A DNA stretch of 64,000 nucleotides, taken from assembly GCA_026686845.1 (NCBI GenBank), contig JAIVEN010000007.1:38933001-38997000 (forward strand). Direction: 5' to 3'. Source of the stretch: Adenanthera pavonina (taxonomy: Eukaryota; Streptophyta; Magnoliopsida; Fabales; Fabaceae). This document shows, in pieces, positions 24,509-37,183 of this stretch (position 1 is its first letter; every line of letters starts with the position of its first letter). The translations under genes were made by a program, and so were the position numbers. Under the pieces are notes generated by a model. It saw only the letters and a list, made by a program, of their open reading frames with translations, was not told where the DNA came from and ran no database searches.

Positions 24509-25130
24509 TTAACTTTATACTAATTATATAAATATTACTTTTGATTCTTCATTTAAAACTATGTCAATTTTATTGTTGACTATGTGATTTATATTGCTAA
24601 AATAAAGGAGTTAATTATCATAGTTAAGGAATATATATTGAGTGTGCAAATGGAGTTGAAAAGACAAGAAATAAAGGATAATCCAATACGTCAGCAAGAA
24701 CTTGCAGCATATTTTACCTACTGTAACTTTTAAACACCTCACTTAAGACTTGCCTAACAAAATTTTATTATTGAATTAATCTACTATACTATAAGAAATA
24801 TATGATATTTATTGTTTATTCTGGTAAAATTTTACTATTATATTGGTCTATTATATTATAGTGAATTAGTCTATTAAATCATTGTAAAAATAGAGTTAAT
24901 TATTGTAAAACATGTTTTATAAAACAAGTGAATCAAACAAATTTCTAATTTTTTTGTTCTCAAAACAATTTTCTTAAACGATTTTTTCTATTTTTATGTT
25001 TTTAAAAATAGTTTTTAAAATATTGAATCAAACAGATTTTTAGTTTTTTTGTTTCCAGAACTTGTTTTAGAAAACACTTTTACAGAACTGTTTTCAGAAC
25101 ATAAAAACAAAAACACAATCAAACAAGTCC

Positions 25131-26120
25131 TTAGTTATTTCCACTTGGAAAATTTGTTAGCTCCACTTGGAAATTTAGTTATTTTCACTTGGAAATTTAG
25201 TTATCTCCACTTGAGAAATTAGTTATTACCAGTTGAAAATTTAACTATTCTCACTTAGGAAATTTGTTATCCATACTTGGAAATTTAGTTATTCTCACTT
25301 AGAAATTTGTTATAATAACTAAATTTCCAAGTGTATATAACAAATTTCTCAAGTGAGAATAACTAAATTTCCAACTAGCGATAACTAATTTCCCAAGTGG
25401 GGATGACTAAATTTCCAAGTGTGGATAACTAATTTCCCAAGTGAGAATAATTAAATTTCCAACTAGCGATAACTAATTTTCCAGGTAGAGATAACTAAAT
25501 TTCCAAGTGGAGATAACTAAATTTCCAAGTGTGGATAACAAATTTTTCAAGTGAGAATAACTAAATTTCCAACTGATGATAACTAATTTTCCAAGTGGAG
25601 ATAACTAAATTTTCAAGTGGAGCTAACTAAATTTTCAAGTGCGGATAACAAATTTCTGAAGTGAGAATAACTAAATTTTCAACTGGTGATAACTAATTTT
25701 CTAAGTGGAGATAACTAAATTTGCAAGTGTAGATAACAAATTTCCCAGGTGGGAATAACTAAATTTCCAACTAGTGATAACTAATTTTTCAAGTGGGGAT
25801 AATTAAATTTTCAAGTGGGGATAATTAAATTTCCAAGTGGCAAAAACTATTTTTCCAAGTGAAAATATTTCACTGTTCCGGCACTATCACCGGCGACCGG
25901 AGACCAGACCTCCGGCGACATCGACAGTGATCAGACCTCCAGTGAGATCACTGGTGCCAATGACAGTGAGGTTGAGAGGAAAAAGGAAAAGGGGAAGGGG
26001 TATTTTGGTAAAAAAAAAAAATTTAAATTACCTATAAAGACATAGGTCCTTTTGAAGGATTTTAACTTTTATAAGTCTTAATTTGGTAATATTGTTGTTT
26101 GGGGTCCCAAAGTATCTTTT
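25131..26120. mobile_element. Truncated fold-back element with higher-order 22-bp repeats (copy 1)
   Basis: From 25131 to about 25315 the sequence repeats a 22-bp unit of the type CCACTTGGAAATTTAGTTAT. From about 25316 to 25860 the same unit runs in reverse orientation (ATAACTAAATTTCCAAGTGG). In the second arm, variants ending AAGTGTGG, AAGTGAGA, AACTAGCG and AAGTGGAG follow in fixed order, giving a higher-order period of four or five units (about 88-110 bp). A GC-richer block with repeated gacctcc and ccggcgac words follows (25870-25990), then an AT-rich terminus ending near ctttttccc at about 26120. The left terminus and GC-rich block expected on the other arm are missing, cut where PIF-2 ends. 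There is no coding capacity. Copy 2 at 39365-40618 shows the complete plan. Confidence 0.8.
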
Positions 26121-26582
26121 TCCCTTCCAATTCTCACAAAAGAACCGCGTAATACCAATGGAGGGAAAAAAAAGAAGCTATTTTGTAATAGTAAATTTAA
26201 CAGTAACAGGAGTCAGGGTAAACAGTGTTCCACGATATTAGATTACAAAGGTTATAGATTAACATGCCTAGTCTGGCTGGCTCATTTAAAACAACGTTAA
26301 GACAACACGAATTGCAGTCCATGTCAATCAAAGTAATTACTTACAAAAGAAGTATGCATAAATTAGTACAAGACCAGTAAACACGTAGTGAATGAAATGT
26401 AGCAAATACTGTTCTGGAAAGAAGTATCTTCCAATGCTCATCTTTAATGATTCACTGATCGATAACTAGCCAAATGAATTTGCCTGCCAGCCAGCAAAAC
26501 CAAGTCTGGAACACATAGGATAGGAAAGTCCACGCGTTCACACTATTACCGGCAACAGTTGGGAGGTGTAAAAATCCAAACT

Positions 26583-28599
26583 TCACTGCGGTGCTTCCAC
26601 CAATTTCTGCAATTAATCAGGACTCGTTTAGCAAGGACCAACACTGTGACACCTCCCAAATAAAATATACGTGTGGTTAACGTGCCACTAAATTGAGGGA
26701 CCTGATGGCCATCTAATCTAAATCTGCAACCACAAGTTCACCTCAAAGTTGTTTTAGATATTAGACAACTTGTATCAGCCTAGTACCCGAAAAATTAAGC
26801 AACTTCATTATACGACTGCAACTGAATGCACCAACTTCAGCTATGTAAGAATTATTTTCATGATCTTAAATTCAATAATACAAATATTAATTGACTTTTA
26901 ACAATGCAAAATAGTTTTTTTATTTTACAGACCCATTGATCCACTTATTAATGACACATTCTAAGTTCATCTTATAATTATTTTGTCTCGCACGATTGCT
27001 TCACAAAAAGGGGAAAAATTATCTTTGGTGAGAACAAAGCAGAAGCACCAAACCAACATTATATGAAATAAACATTATTCATATTGTAACTCACTAAGAA
27101 ACAGAATCATCAAATTCAAAAGAAACTGAAACCCCTAAAAAAGTCCTGGAGATACATCAACAAAAGCTCTCTAAGTCATCTTGCCACTTGAAAATTTTAT
27201 TAAACAAACCATGCGATAAGGACCATGCGAATATTCTAGCATGGTAAATATTGGAAAAGAAAGATTTATTTGACAGATAACAGAACAGCCATAGCATTAG
27301 CATAAGTCATTTATGTAGAACCAACTATGGACAGACTCATGATGATGCTAGCTAGAAGCCAATATGTGGTAATCTTAGAAGTAAATATTAGAAAATACAA
27401 AGAGGAAGAGGTACCTCTTCTTGCTTGGTCTTGCCTCTAGTGAAGAACTTGTATCCCCCAAATAAGAGTAGACCCCAGCCAGATAATGAAACAATTACAA
27501 ACTGCAAGAACATAATAACCAATCATATGAATTTGAGTAGTTTGCAAAGAATACAGTAATCATCAACACATGTTTACACTCACGTGCTCCTCCTTCCATT
27601 TAGATGGATTCAATGGATCTTGCCAACAGTTAACTTTGGGGGGCCCATGGTGATCTGGAATAACCAATTGAGAAAGCCATTTCAAGGACGAATTGCAAAA
27701 CATTACCATATAGTAAGCTACAATGCAGAAAATCAATTTGTATACAGAATAAGAAAGATGAAACATATGTTGATTAACAATGTCGTATTAAGTTCATTAA
27801 GTTATGCACACCGGAATCAATTTTCTCTTTCTCCCAATCACTAGTTGGTTCAACAGCATTACATAAAGTAAAACAACAAAAAGCGCTTAATAGTGCCTCT
27901 ATTCCAATTAAGTTTATATATTTTGTTCTTTATTCTTGTCATTTTTTACCACATAATAACCCAATGGTTCAATTTATAGACACAATTCCATTTTTCCCAC
28001 TTTCTCGGGACGGAGGGAGACATTTCAATTTGTTTAAATTGAAATTTTAGATATAGGAAGCATCCCTAGAGGACATCATCTGTTTGAGTTTCGCAGTTAT
28101 GTTAAATAATTTTAGCTTATAATTTCCAATGTTTAGACAGAATCCGGCTCAATTTCATGTTTAATCAGATTATACGATGTAACCTATCATCTCCTAGGTT
28201 TCGTCACCTTGAGAATAAGAAGAAGAAAAAACTCAATATCCAAAATTTATAGCGATTTCATCCTCGACACCAAACTTTTAATTCTTGTGAAGACATAAAC
28301 TCGAATTAAGCTGAAATTGTGGGAATTCGAACAAAGGTTTAAAAACACATCATAAATTTCTCAACGACCAATGCTACGCCAATAAATAAAACGAAAACTT
28401 TTGAAGGATTCCAGAGATCCTGATGCAATGGTAAGTGGGATCAATCGAATACATAAAATTCACGTAAATAAAAATTACCCGCGGCACCGGCGAGACCACG
28501 CTTATGGATAAGGTTGGCCGCTTGAATTTTTGTTCTTGGCGAAGAAATATGGCTTAAAGACGCCGCTCGACGAGCTGCAGCTGCTGCCAGAGTGGCCAT
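26583..28599 (-). CDS. Small mitochondrial inner-membrane protein, possible complex I accessory subunit
   Basis: Four minus-strand exons, none detectable as one long frame: 28479-28599, 27584-27654, 27415-27501 and 26583-26606. All introns are GT..AG and the phases agree. The product is 100 residues. Residues 1-36 look like a mitochondrial presequence (alanine/arginine-rich, no acidic residues, ending HKRGLAGAA). A conserved-looking hydrophilic segment follows (DHHGPPKVNCWQDPLNPSKW), then one membrane span at about residues 66-84 (VIVSLSGWGLLLFGGYKFF) and a charged tail ending KLVEAPQ. I recall similar small plant proteins being assigned to the membrane arm of respiratory complex I (the Arabidopsis At1g67350 type), but could not check. 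The gene structure is well supported and the complex I role is tentative. The last coding exon has only 24 nt. Confidence 0.85.
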
Positions 28600-29287
28600 G
28601 GCTTTCTGCTTGTGTGAATGCGAGAGACTAACAAGGACGGAGGAACAAGGGAAAGCAAGATGCTTTGGTTCTGGAAGACTGAAATGAACGCCCAACGCTC
28701 AAGCCTAAACGACGTTGTATTTGTTACGTCATTATGTCGTATACAAAAACTTGATTTTAGCATGGATTCTCCTTACTCACTTTACTTCCATCGTAAAATG
28801 AGTCATTAAATTAAATTTCAACGATTTAGATATAATATTTTATAAAATAAATTATTTTTTTTATTTTTATGTAGTATATTTTTTTATGGTTTGGATTAAA
28901 TTTTATCATTATGAATTTATTTATTTGTTCATATTTTTATAATTTAGTATTTTTAATAACATTTTGATAAAATGGTAAACTTAAATCATTATTTAATCAA
29001 ATGGCTCAAATTCAAAGTGAAAGAAAAGCATAGTCAAGAGACTTGATAGGCGATTTGACAATGTTGTCCACAGTGGACTGCTACTAACCATATCATTATT
29101 TTTAATATATTAAAAAACTATAATCTAATATACATGCACACACATAATTTTTTTGGTTAATAATATATAAGTAATTTAATTGGAGTTTTTACACTAGAAT
29201 ATCTAATCATTTTTTACTAGCTAGAAAATTAAAGTAATTTGTTACCCATGCTTAAAATGGAGTCTTAAAGGAAAGTTGGAAAAATTA
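28600..29287. other. Upstream region of the mitochondrial protein gene
   Basis: The 5' leader and promoter of the minus-strand gene should lie in 28600-28800. The remainder is AT-rich with no recognised coding sequence or element end before MITE copy B. Confidence 0.4.
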
Positions 29288-29873
29288 GAACCCGTTTGGT
29301 ATCATTAAAGTAACCATGATTTGAGAGTAAAACTAAATTTAATATAATATTGAGTATATTTGGCAAGATTTCACGTTTCTGTTTAAAAATTATTTCTCCT
29401 CCTAAATCAAGTTTTCAAAAAAGTAGATGCAGAGCTACTTTTTTTTTACTTCTTCAATTTTTATCTGTATTTATTTTAAAGTAAAATAAAAATATATCAA
29501 TAAAAATGAGAAAAAATATAAAAATTAGGAAAATAAATTTTCCATAAAATTTTTCCTATCTATTAACCAAAATATCCCTTCAAAATTTTAATTTTCATAG
29601 ATCATGACATGTAAGAAAATATTATATCAGACATATTATGTTTCCAATTAAATAAATACAGGTTAAATTTTAGTTTAAGAAAATTAAATTAATCATAAAA
29701 TAGAGTTTAAATTTAATTTAGAGAAAAATTATGAGTTTTGTCTAAATCAATTTTTAAATAAATTATCCAAACATAAATACGTTAGTCCAAAACTAATTTT
29801 TATCATAATCACATTACAAAATCAATTTTATTAAAACTCATTTTTGACTAACTGAAAACTAAATGGGCCCTTA
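29285..29873 (+). mobile_element. Tourist-like MITE, copy B, with TTA duplication
   Basis: The element spans 29288-29870 (583 bp). It begins GAACCCGTTTGGTATC and ends CTAAATGGGCCC, which is an imperfect inverted match. It is flanked by TTA at 29285-29287 and 29871-29873. The 3-bp TTA duplication and the CCGTTTGGT type end place it with PIF/Harbinger-derived MITEs. The interior is AT-rich, non-coding and nearly colinear with copies A (9556-10108) and C (48581-49205). Confidence 0.8.
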
Positions 29874-31650
29874 ATAACTAGGCATCTGCATCCAATAAAA
29901 TCATTTTGACGTTTGTACCAAAAAGTAAATTAGTTTGACGTGGAGAAAGGGAGTCTTCCAGGACAAAAATGGTAATTGCTTAATTTAAGAATTTGAAAAG
30001 AGAAGAGGGAGGAAAAAAATTTATTTTATTTCTTTTAAATCAAATAATAAGAAGGGATTACTTTTCCTCCCCTCCATAGATGGAAGAGAGAGGAAGGGAG
30101 AGGAGCGGACAAAAAATGTTCTGCTCCCATTGCTTAATTTGAATAAAATTTTTTTCTCTCCTCTCTTTCCTCTAAATCCCCTTAACTAAACAAGAGGTTA
30201 ATTTTTTCTTTGGTTAAGAAAAAAATAAAACAAAATGTTGTATGATTGAATTTTGAACCCATGAAAACCTCAATAAGACTTCCCATAAATCAAGATGTCT
30301 CTCTGGAGATGATATTTGAAATTTCTTAAACTATGGTTTTTCATTAAAAGTATTCAATTTTCTCAAAAGGATAAATGCTCTTAAACTCATCTAATGTTAA
30401 CTATTTGCGCGTTTGAATGTATATCTTAAAAGGGAATACATTGGTTTGATTATATTTTAATTATATTTTTTATCAACTATATAAGAGTTATTCATCTCCT
30501 CTTTGTTAAACATGTTGGAATTAGTAAATTAAACTTAAATATTTTATCTTTTAGGATTTTGTGAGTTTTGTTAGCATTGTTTGAATGTGCACATGGTTCA
30601 TGTACTTAGAACCATGTGAAACATCTAAAATTGCATGATTCATGTATATAAACTTACTTTGGCAAAAAAAAAAAGTTGTATATATATTATTACTTGTGGT
30701 TTATGTAGAGCTAGAGTTGAAGAATTGTTTAAGTTAGAATAAGTAAACTTTTAGAAAATTTTGTGGGTCTTCTGAGTTCTGACTCTTCCATATATTTCCT
30801 CTTCATAACAAGACAATCCAATTCTTCTCTCTTTACTTATTAATACAGGTTATTATATTTTTATTCCTGTAGTTCTAATGGTACGGTTAATATAATTAGA
30901 AAAAACTAATAGAAACTCATAGGTACAATGTGATTGTGTTTAATCCAGATATATACGTGCAACGAGGAATTTTCATCAGTTTTAAATTTATACGTCTACA
31001 AATACAAAAACAAAAACAAAACACACCGCCTTAATAAATTAATAAACCCTAGTTCGTTCTTTTTTGTTTTTTTGCCAACAACCCTTTTTCGTTCTTATTT
31101 ATTCCTCAATTGGTTTGGGCTTTTTTGCAGTTTGTTAAACCTATAATCACTTCAATATAATTTTTCAGGTAATGCTGAAGTGGCACTCCATCATTGGTGT
31201 AACAGAAACACTGAACTGAAGTTAGTGAAGTCTCTTGGCAGTTGGCGAGTCCCCACCTCATGAAATCATCATCGTTCAGATAAGAGGATAACCAATGCTT
31301 TCAATCCCAAACTACGGGTTCAAATTATTATACTATGGTCTAATGGAAAAACCATGTGCTGCACAAAAGCTTTTAGCTTTGATAAAAAGAAAAAAACTGA
31401 ATATTCAGTTTGAGGCATTTGGCAATTGACATAGGGCTCCACCTCAATCACAAGTTAAAACCATTGGCTTTCCATATAGTCCAAATTCGCCACCATGCTG
31501 GTGGTTTTACCTCAGCCGTCTTTTATAATCTATATAATTAAGCACCAACTCCATCCCAGGGACGCTTTACTCAGAAAGTGTTTAAAACTAGTGAGTGCAA
31601 CACTTGAAAAAGATAAGAACAGAGAAGTTGGAGTTTGAAGTAGAAACAAT
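29874..31650. other. AT-rich intergenic region upstream of the first DUF3774 gene
   Basis: No coding sequence was recognised. The proximal part (about 31440-31650) holds the promoter of the gene at 31651: a shared motif at 31459-31473 and a TATA-like ctatataat at 31531-31539. Confidence 0.45.
31531..31539 (+). promoter_or_regulatory. TATA box of DUF3774 gene 1
   Basis: ctatataat lies 112 bases upstream of the ATG at 31651. It is comparable in position to tatttataa at 38040 and ctatataa at 49728 upstream of the two paralogs. Confidence 0.55.
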
Positions 31651-31908
31651 ATGTGTGCAACAACAGAGGCTTGGGTTGTGGCAACCAGTGTAGGAGTTGT
31701 GGAGGCCTTGAAGGATCAAGGTTATTGCAGGTGGAATAACGCCATGAAGTCAATACACAAGCATGCCAAGAACCAAATAAGGTCGGCAGCTCAGGCGAAG
31801 AAACTCTCTAAGCCTTCATCTTCAAAGAAGATCAGAGATGAGATGAACAAGTCAGAGGAGTCTCTCAGAACCGTCATGTTCCTGAGCACCTGGGGTCCCA
31901 ACTCCTAA
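31651..31908 (+). CDS. Wound-responsive family small protein (DUF3774), copy 1
   Basis: Single exon, 85 residues. The N-terminal half carries the family core AWVVATSVGVVEALKDQG followed by the YCRWNNAM segment. The C-terminus carries KSEESLRTVMFLSTWGPNS, the DUF3774 signature ending in WGPN. The middle is short, basic and serine-rich. Length and intronless structure fit the family, which is known in Arabidopsis and crops as wound- or stress-induced small basic proteins whose biochemical role is poorly defined. No signal peptide is evident. It is the most divergent of the local copies (N-terminus MCATTEAW). All start and stop features are intact. Confidence 0.93.
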   Translation: MCATTEAWVVATSVGVVEALKDQGYCRWNNAMKSIHKHAKNQIRSAAQAKKLSKPSSSKKIRDEMNKSEESLRTVMFLSTWGPNS

Positions 31909-34900
31909 ATCACAAGCTTTAGATCAGAAAAAATCTCACACGTACATGGGCTACACTTCCGTACGGTCATTACAATTTTTTTGTCGCTGATCAGCATCGC
32001 GTATCTTCAATTCTGTAGACATTAAAAAGTTTCACCAGCGGTTCTGGTCGTGATAATTTGATACGAAGTGTGTCTGATGCTAGCTTATCTAGATAAGATA
32101 TATGTAAACTATAAATTTCGATTTCAATTGTTACATCAATTAATATCAACTTCTTTCACCCAAAAAAATTTCTGTGCATTACTTTTCCCGTAACCTTAAT
32201 TACCACGTAATTATTTTTTTGGATGTTGCCTTACTTTACTATGAGCATTTGAAAGGGAAACATAAGCCTTAAATTCCTCTCACCATAATGCTCAGATTTC
32301 ACATGCAAATCTCACTTTTTTATCAACACATGCATCTGTACTGTATATGAAGCTCATGTAAAATCACATATTATCAAGCATTTTAGTGGTGGCATATAAT
32401 CTTTTATTTAACATTTATATTTCTTTCCGTCCGTCTTTTTGTAGTGGGCTGAATTGAATAACTTCATTACTTTTGATTTAAAAAAAATGATATTTTTTTC
32501 TTAAAAGTGAGTGATGAAAACTTGTAAAATGCAAAACATTATGTCACGTCATTATCCTATATCTAGAATTAATTTTGTTATATTAGCTGGACATTACGTA
32601 TCCGTACAAGAGGATAAGATAAGGACGAATCGATGTTTGGTTTGTGATATTGCACCTTTTTTTAGCCTGAAGAAAAAACTTGGATAGGGGAATGCTACTC
32701 AGTCTCGGAAGTGGATTGGGTTTCCGTCTCCCAGACCCGTGGTCCGTACTATACATTGCTCAGAAAAAATATTAGCCTAATTACAAATTACAGACCAGGG
32801 ACCAGATCACGGGATCATATTGATTCGTCATTTCTAGTAAAATAAATAATTTTACACCAGATAAATTATATTTATATCTCAGTGCCGCCTCGCCCATACC
32901 AAAGGTCCAACAAAAGATCACAATGGTCTCAATTTTAGAAAAACTAAAACTTACAATGAAGAATGTCAACTATGTTGGTTTAAAAAAAAGTCAACTATTT
33001 AAATTATTTTAAAGTCAAAATTTAAAAAGATTTGAATTATTGTTATGTATAGATAAAACTTCTTTTAATTGTTTTATTTTAAAACATCATATTTTAAGTT
33101 ATAAGTGATAACTCAAAATTTTAAAAAATTTAAAAGACACTTATGCCATTCCAACATTAAAAAAAATGCCATTTATACATTTTATGCTCAAATTAAAAGT
33201 GGCAGAACACAAATGGCAGTCCAATTTTGCACACTTTTGACTTGAGGCGAAGCATGGGTGAGGGTCGGTGATATTGGTTTATAGTTTGATCTATATAAGG
33301 TTTAATCTATATAAATAAATAGATCATATTCAAGCTTATAAATAGTTCTATATAATTAAATAGGTTTGATCTATTTAAGTAAGACTTGACTTAAAACATA
33401 TTAGACTAATCCTATTTAAATTATTATTTAATATTATTTAATATATATATATATATAATATAAGTTCAGGGAAATTACATATAAGAATCAATAGAGTGAA
33501 TTAATTATAAACAAGGACTTTTGCTGAAAAAATGTGTTAAAACCTATAATACTGAGTAGTAAAATTAAGAGAATAAATAGTAACAGGTCTTATTTTATAA
33601 TTAATTTATTATCTTAGTCTTAAAATGTAATTCCCCCTATAAATTTGTTTTATGAATGTTCTTATTTATTTGATATATTGAAATAGGTGTAGGTTGAGAC
33701 ATTCTTTTTCACTATTTTTTGTATTGACACATTTTTTATATAATAATAAGTGAGTTAATACATGAAAAATTTGACATCGATAAAATTACAAGAGAAAAAA
33801 GGTGAATGAGGTTTAAAAAGTAAAGAAACTAGTTATTTTTTTATTATATTACTTAAACATATAGGTCATAAGAGAAATATATATATATATATATAGATCA
33901 TATATTTGGTAACTAAAAGTTTAAAGTTTAACTTTTTTTAATTAAAGTTAATATTTTTTCCTTTGTTTTTTAATAAATTTTTAAATAGGTTGCAGGTTAG
34001 ATTAAATTTTTAGAAGATTTAAATTTAAGTATAAAATAAAATCTTTTATAAACTAATAGATTAGGTTCAACTGTTAAATTTATATTGTAGACTTGATATA
34101 TTTAATTAAAGTCTAGTTTAACCTATTTTCAACCCAAGAAGATAGAAAGAACGTTGAGAAGGCATCCAACATCATTTACTTCCCCGATTTACATTCCATA
34201 GAGATTGATCATAAATGAGACACAATGGTGCTCATTTCCTCAATACTCTCATTTGACAAACTCTGTTTTTCTATGTTTTTTGGCATCACAGTCAGAGTAT
34301 TAATTTAGTGACAATAAAATCTGCAGACCTGCATATTGCTTACCCATGGATTTTCTTTTTCATATTGATATTAATACATATATTAAGCTCAGATCAGAGT
34401 CCCTACAGGCCGCCGGATGTGGTGGCTCAGGCTGCCTGCTATCGCCAATTTTTAATAAAATATTCCCTCCATTCATTTTAAGATTTTTTATATAGGTTAA
34501 TAAAAATATTAAATAATTTATATTATAGTAAATTTAATGGTGTTTTACCAAAATATCTTAAATTTAAATACTAAAAATAACTTTTATTTTACTTATTACT
34601 ATTTTCAATTAAGAGTAAAATAGTTAACAAGATAATTAATATTTCATTAATAATGTAAAACAACAGATAATTTGAGACATTTAAAATTTTCTAAAAAGAC
34701 AAATAAAATGGGATAGAAGCGGTATCTTTCTAAAAACACAATCTTATTCTAACTCCTGGTTTTATCATTATATATTTTTTTAAAGATATTTCATTGTGTA
34801 TTTATTTTTCCTCATATCCAAAATATAAGATGTTTTCATCTATCTTATACATATTAAGAAAAATTAGTTATATTCTTAAATTTCTGAAGAAAAAAAGTCC

Positions 34901-34994
34901 AATATCCCAATTTTATCTTTATTAATTATAAATAATTAAAGTTGTTTTTATTTTTTCTATTACAAATTTTAAGAGACTAAACATGAGGGAATAG
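31909..34994. other. AT-rich intergenic region between DUF3774 gene 1 and the solo LTR
   Basis: No gene was recognised. Positions 32690-32820 are less AT-rich and may belong to an old repeat, without identifiable ends. Positions 33260-34130 contain repeated tttgatctatataagg-like words and (TA)n runs near 33440 and 33876, possibly an old AT-rich element whose boundaries I cannot define. Confidence 0.4.
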
Positions 34995-37183
34995 TGTTAC
35001 ATCTTACATTTAGAAATATTTTCCCATGAAAATTGCTTATTTGATGTGTGAAAATATTTTTTTGACAAACTCAAACCAATTAAAACTTTAAAATTGTAGA
35101 AAACTATTTTTGCTACTTTACAGCTTATTGTGCAGTTATTTTTCAAAAATCATAACTAAATGTAAAAAAATCATTTCTTAGTGGTTCAGGTGTCTAAAAA
35201 TCGTGCACATCTTGAATTTTCAGAGAAAAATAAGAAACTATGAAATGAACGTACCAATTAGTACAGTTTAATATGAAAATATTACTGTTCATTTCCGCGT
35301 CTCTGTTTCTGTCCAAAATCTGAACTTTAATTTTGAAAATTTATTTCTCTTAATATAAAAAGTCATTTGGTGCATACTTAGCACCATTGGAAATTTTTAC
35401 TTGTCTACTTTCTAGCCATATTTTTTTCGTACATTTATTCCACTCCTACTGATCAGAGTAGCAATATATGTCATCAGATGTTAGAAATAATATCTACTGG
35501 AGCAGTTTTGGCAAAACAGGAATAACTACCATTATATGGTTCCAAATACATTCAAACCAGTTCTATTTTATTCCTAAGACATAGATCTATCTATACATAT
35601 AGACCACTGAATTTTTGGAAATATATACAATTTTATACAGTAGTCAGAAATAGATAGTACATAAACAGAATATTAACAATTTTCAGCAAGGTTCCATCAC
35701 TTTTATTCCTCATGCTCCACATGTTTTTCTTTGCCATGACTTGACCATAACATTGGTTAACTATGGGGTGAGATTGGGAAATCTCAGTAGTCAACTTGCA
35801 CATGCCATCATGTTATCACAAAACATTTGAAAACATAATATACTTTCATTAAATCATCAAAGCTTCTATGTTGTCTAACAAAATTTCGGCAGCATAATGG
35901 CTTAATAAATGGGCATCTCGGGGCTTAACCCTTAACATAAAACAGCCACCAATCATAGAAAAGCATTCATAACAACAACATGGCATCATTTACAAATCAT
36001 TATAACATATACAACATTTATAAGTAATAACATTAAGTAAGAGCAAGAGACTATCTTGGAGTTTTACTAACTTTTCTTTGAACTTTGCTTTCACTTAGCT
36101 TTAGATCACTTCCTTAACTTGATTGAAGCCTAAAGCATCATTAAACCTTACTTAACAATTTAATATTATCATATAAATCTAACTCAACCATAAACTATAA
36201 ACTCTTCCCTCAAAATTATATCTTGATCCAAATAGAGGAACAAAAGGGAAGAAGAAAATAACTTAAACTCTAACTAATCTTTAAACTAAATAAATAAAAA
36301 GGAAATCTAGTAAAGATCTAGAGTAGGAGCTTACCTCAGAAGACCCCTACTTTTCTTCCCTTCTTTCCTCCTTCCTTCTTTCTCTCTCTCTTTTTTTTTC
36401 TTCCTCTTTTCTTCTTCCTTTTCTCTCTCTCACGCTACCATTCTTTTCTTTTTCTTTGGCTTGCGTGAGTGAGTGTGAGAAATGAGGGAAGGGGTAGAGG
36501 GTATTTATAGGGAAGGCTGGTGGATATGGACCATCAAATCGAGATTTAATCCGATGACTCACAATTATTCTCACATTTAATATACTAATTTTCCATTATA
36601 CCCTTATATATTTTTGGGCTTGTGAGAGAGTGGAGAAAAGGCAAAAATATCCAACTTTTCCCTCCTTATTTTATGTCAAATCAGAAAAAGCAGATATTGT
36701 ACTTTTTACTTTTATAGATAAATTTAGCTCTGCTTTGAGTACTTTTTGAACCGGATTTTCTAGTATACTCCGTGTCCTTCCTATTTATTTTATCTAGGGG
36801 ACCCATTATCTTTCTCTTTTACTTTTTTTTCATGTAAGGTCCACCTATCTTACTTACTTTTTACTATTTATCTCCTCCAGTATTTATTATTTATGTGGGA
36901 CCCCATCTTTTACTGGATTTATATTTTTTTCCTCTCAGAGCCCACATAACCAGTATCACTTGTATTTTTAACTTGCACCGGAGTATTTAAAATATTATTT
37001 TCTTTGTCTTATTAAAAATAATAAGTTTGCCCCTTTTTATATTTTAGGATATTTTGGGTCTTAAACTAATTAAATATCCAAGCTTCTCCGGTCATCATAA
37101 ATTAATCCAGAACAATTTAATATTATTTGTAATATTATCTAGTCATAATATTCATACATGAAAAATGGGGATGTTACAAATAG
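34990..37183 (-). mobile_element. Solo LTR of a Ty3/gypsy-like retrotransposon with AATAG duplication
   Basis: The LTR spans 34995-37178 (2,184 bp). On the plus strand it begins TGTTACATCTTAC and ends GGGGATGTTACA, giving the required TG..CA ends. AATAG flanks it on both sides (34990-34994 and 37179-37183), a perfect 5-bp duplication. Transcriptional signals read on the minus strand: a TATA-like ctataaatac around 36500-36510, followed by a long GA-rich leader (about 36350-36480) and a splice-like AGGTAAGC at about 36330. There is no internal coding region, so the element was reduced to one LTR by recombination between its two LTRs. The length and TGTAACATCCCC start resemble large plant chromovirus-type LTRs, but the lineage cannot be fixed without internal sequence. 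Confidence 0.85.

Larger units (their letters stand above)
21860..25130 (+). mobile_element. Decayed PIF/Harbinger element PIF-2 (left end not found)
   Basis: Plus-strand order is Myb/SANT-like gene (about 21870-22755) followed by transposase (23062-24508). The right end is placed at 25130 (aatcaaacaagtcc). It is followed by TTA and then the 22-bp repeats of a fold-back element, as if PIF-2 had inserted at a TTA inside that array. The sequence 24900-25130 is subterminal, with repeated T-rich and tttttagtt words. No inverted partner of the right end was found between 20058 and 21860, so the left boundary is arbitrary. Confidence 0.7.

Noticed and set aside
25131..25860. Possible CRISPR-like repeat array
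   Set aside because: Units are contiguous without spacers, occur in both orientations and belong to a fold-back element in a plant genome.
36347..36574. 75-codon minus-strand frame rich in R, E and K
   Set aside because: It lies in the GA-rich leader of the solo LTR and is low complexity.
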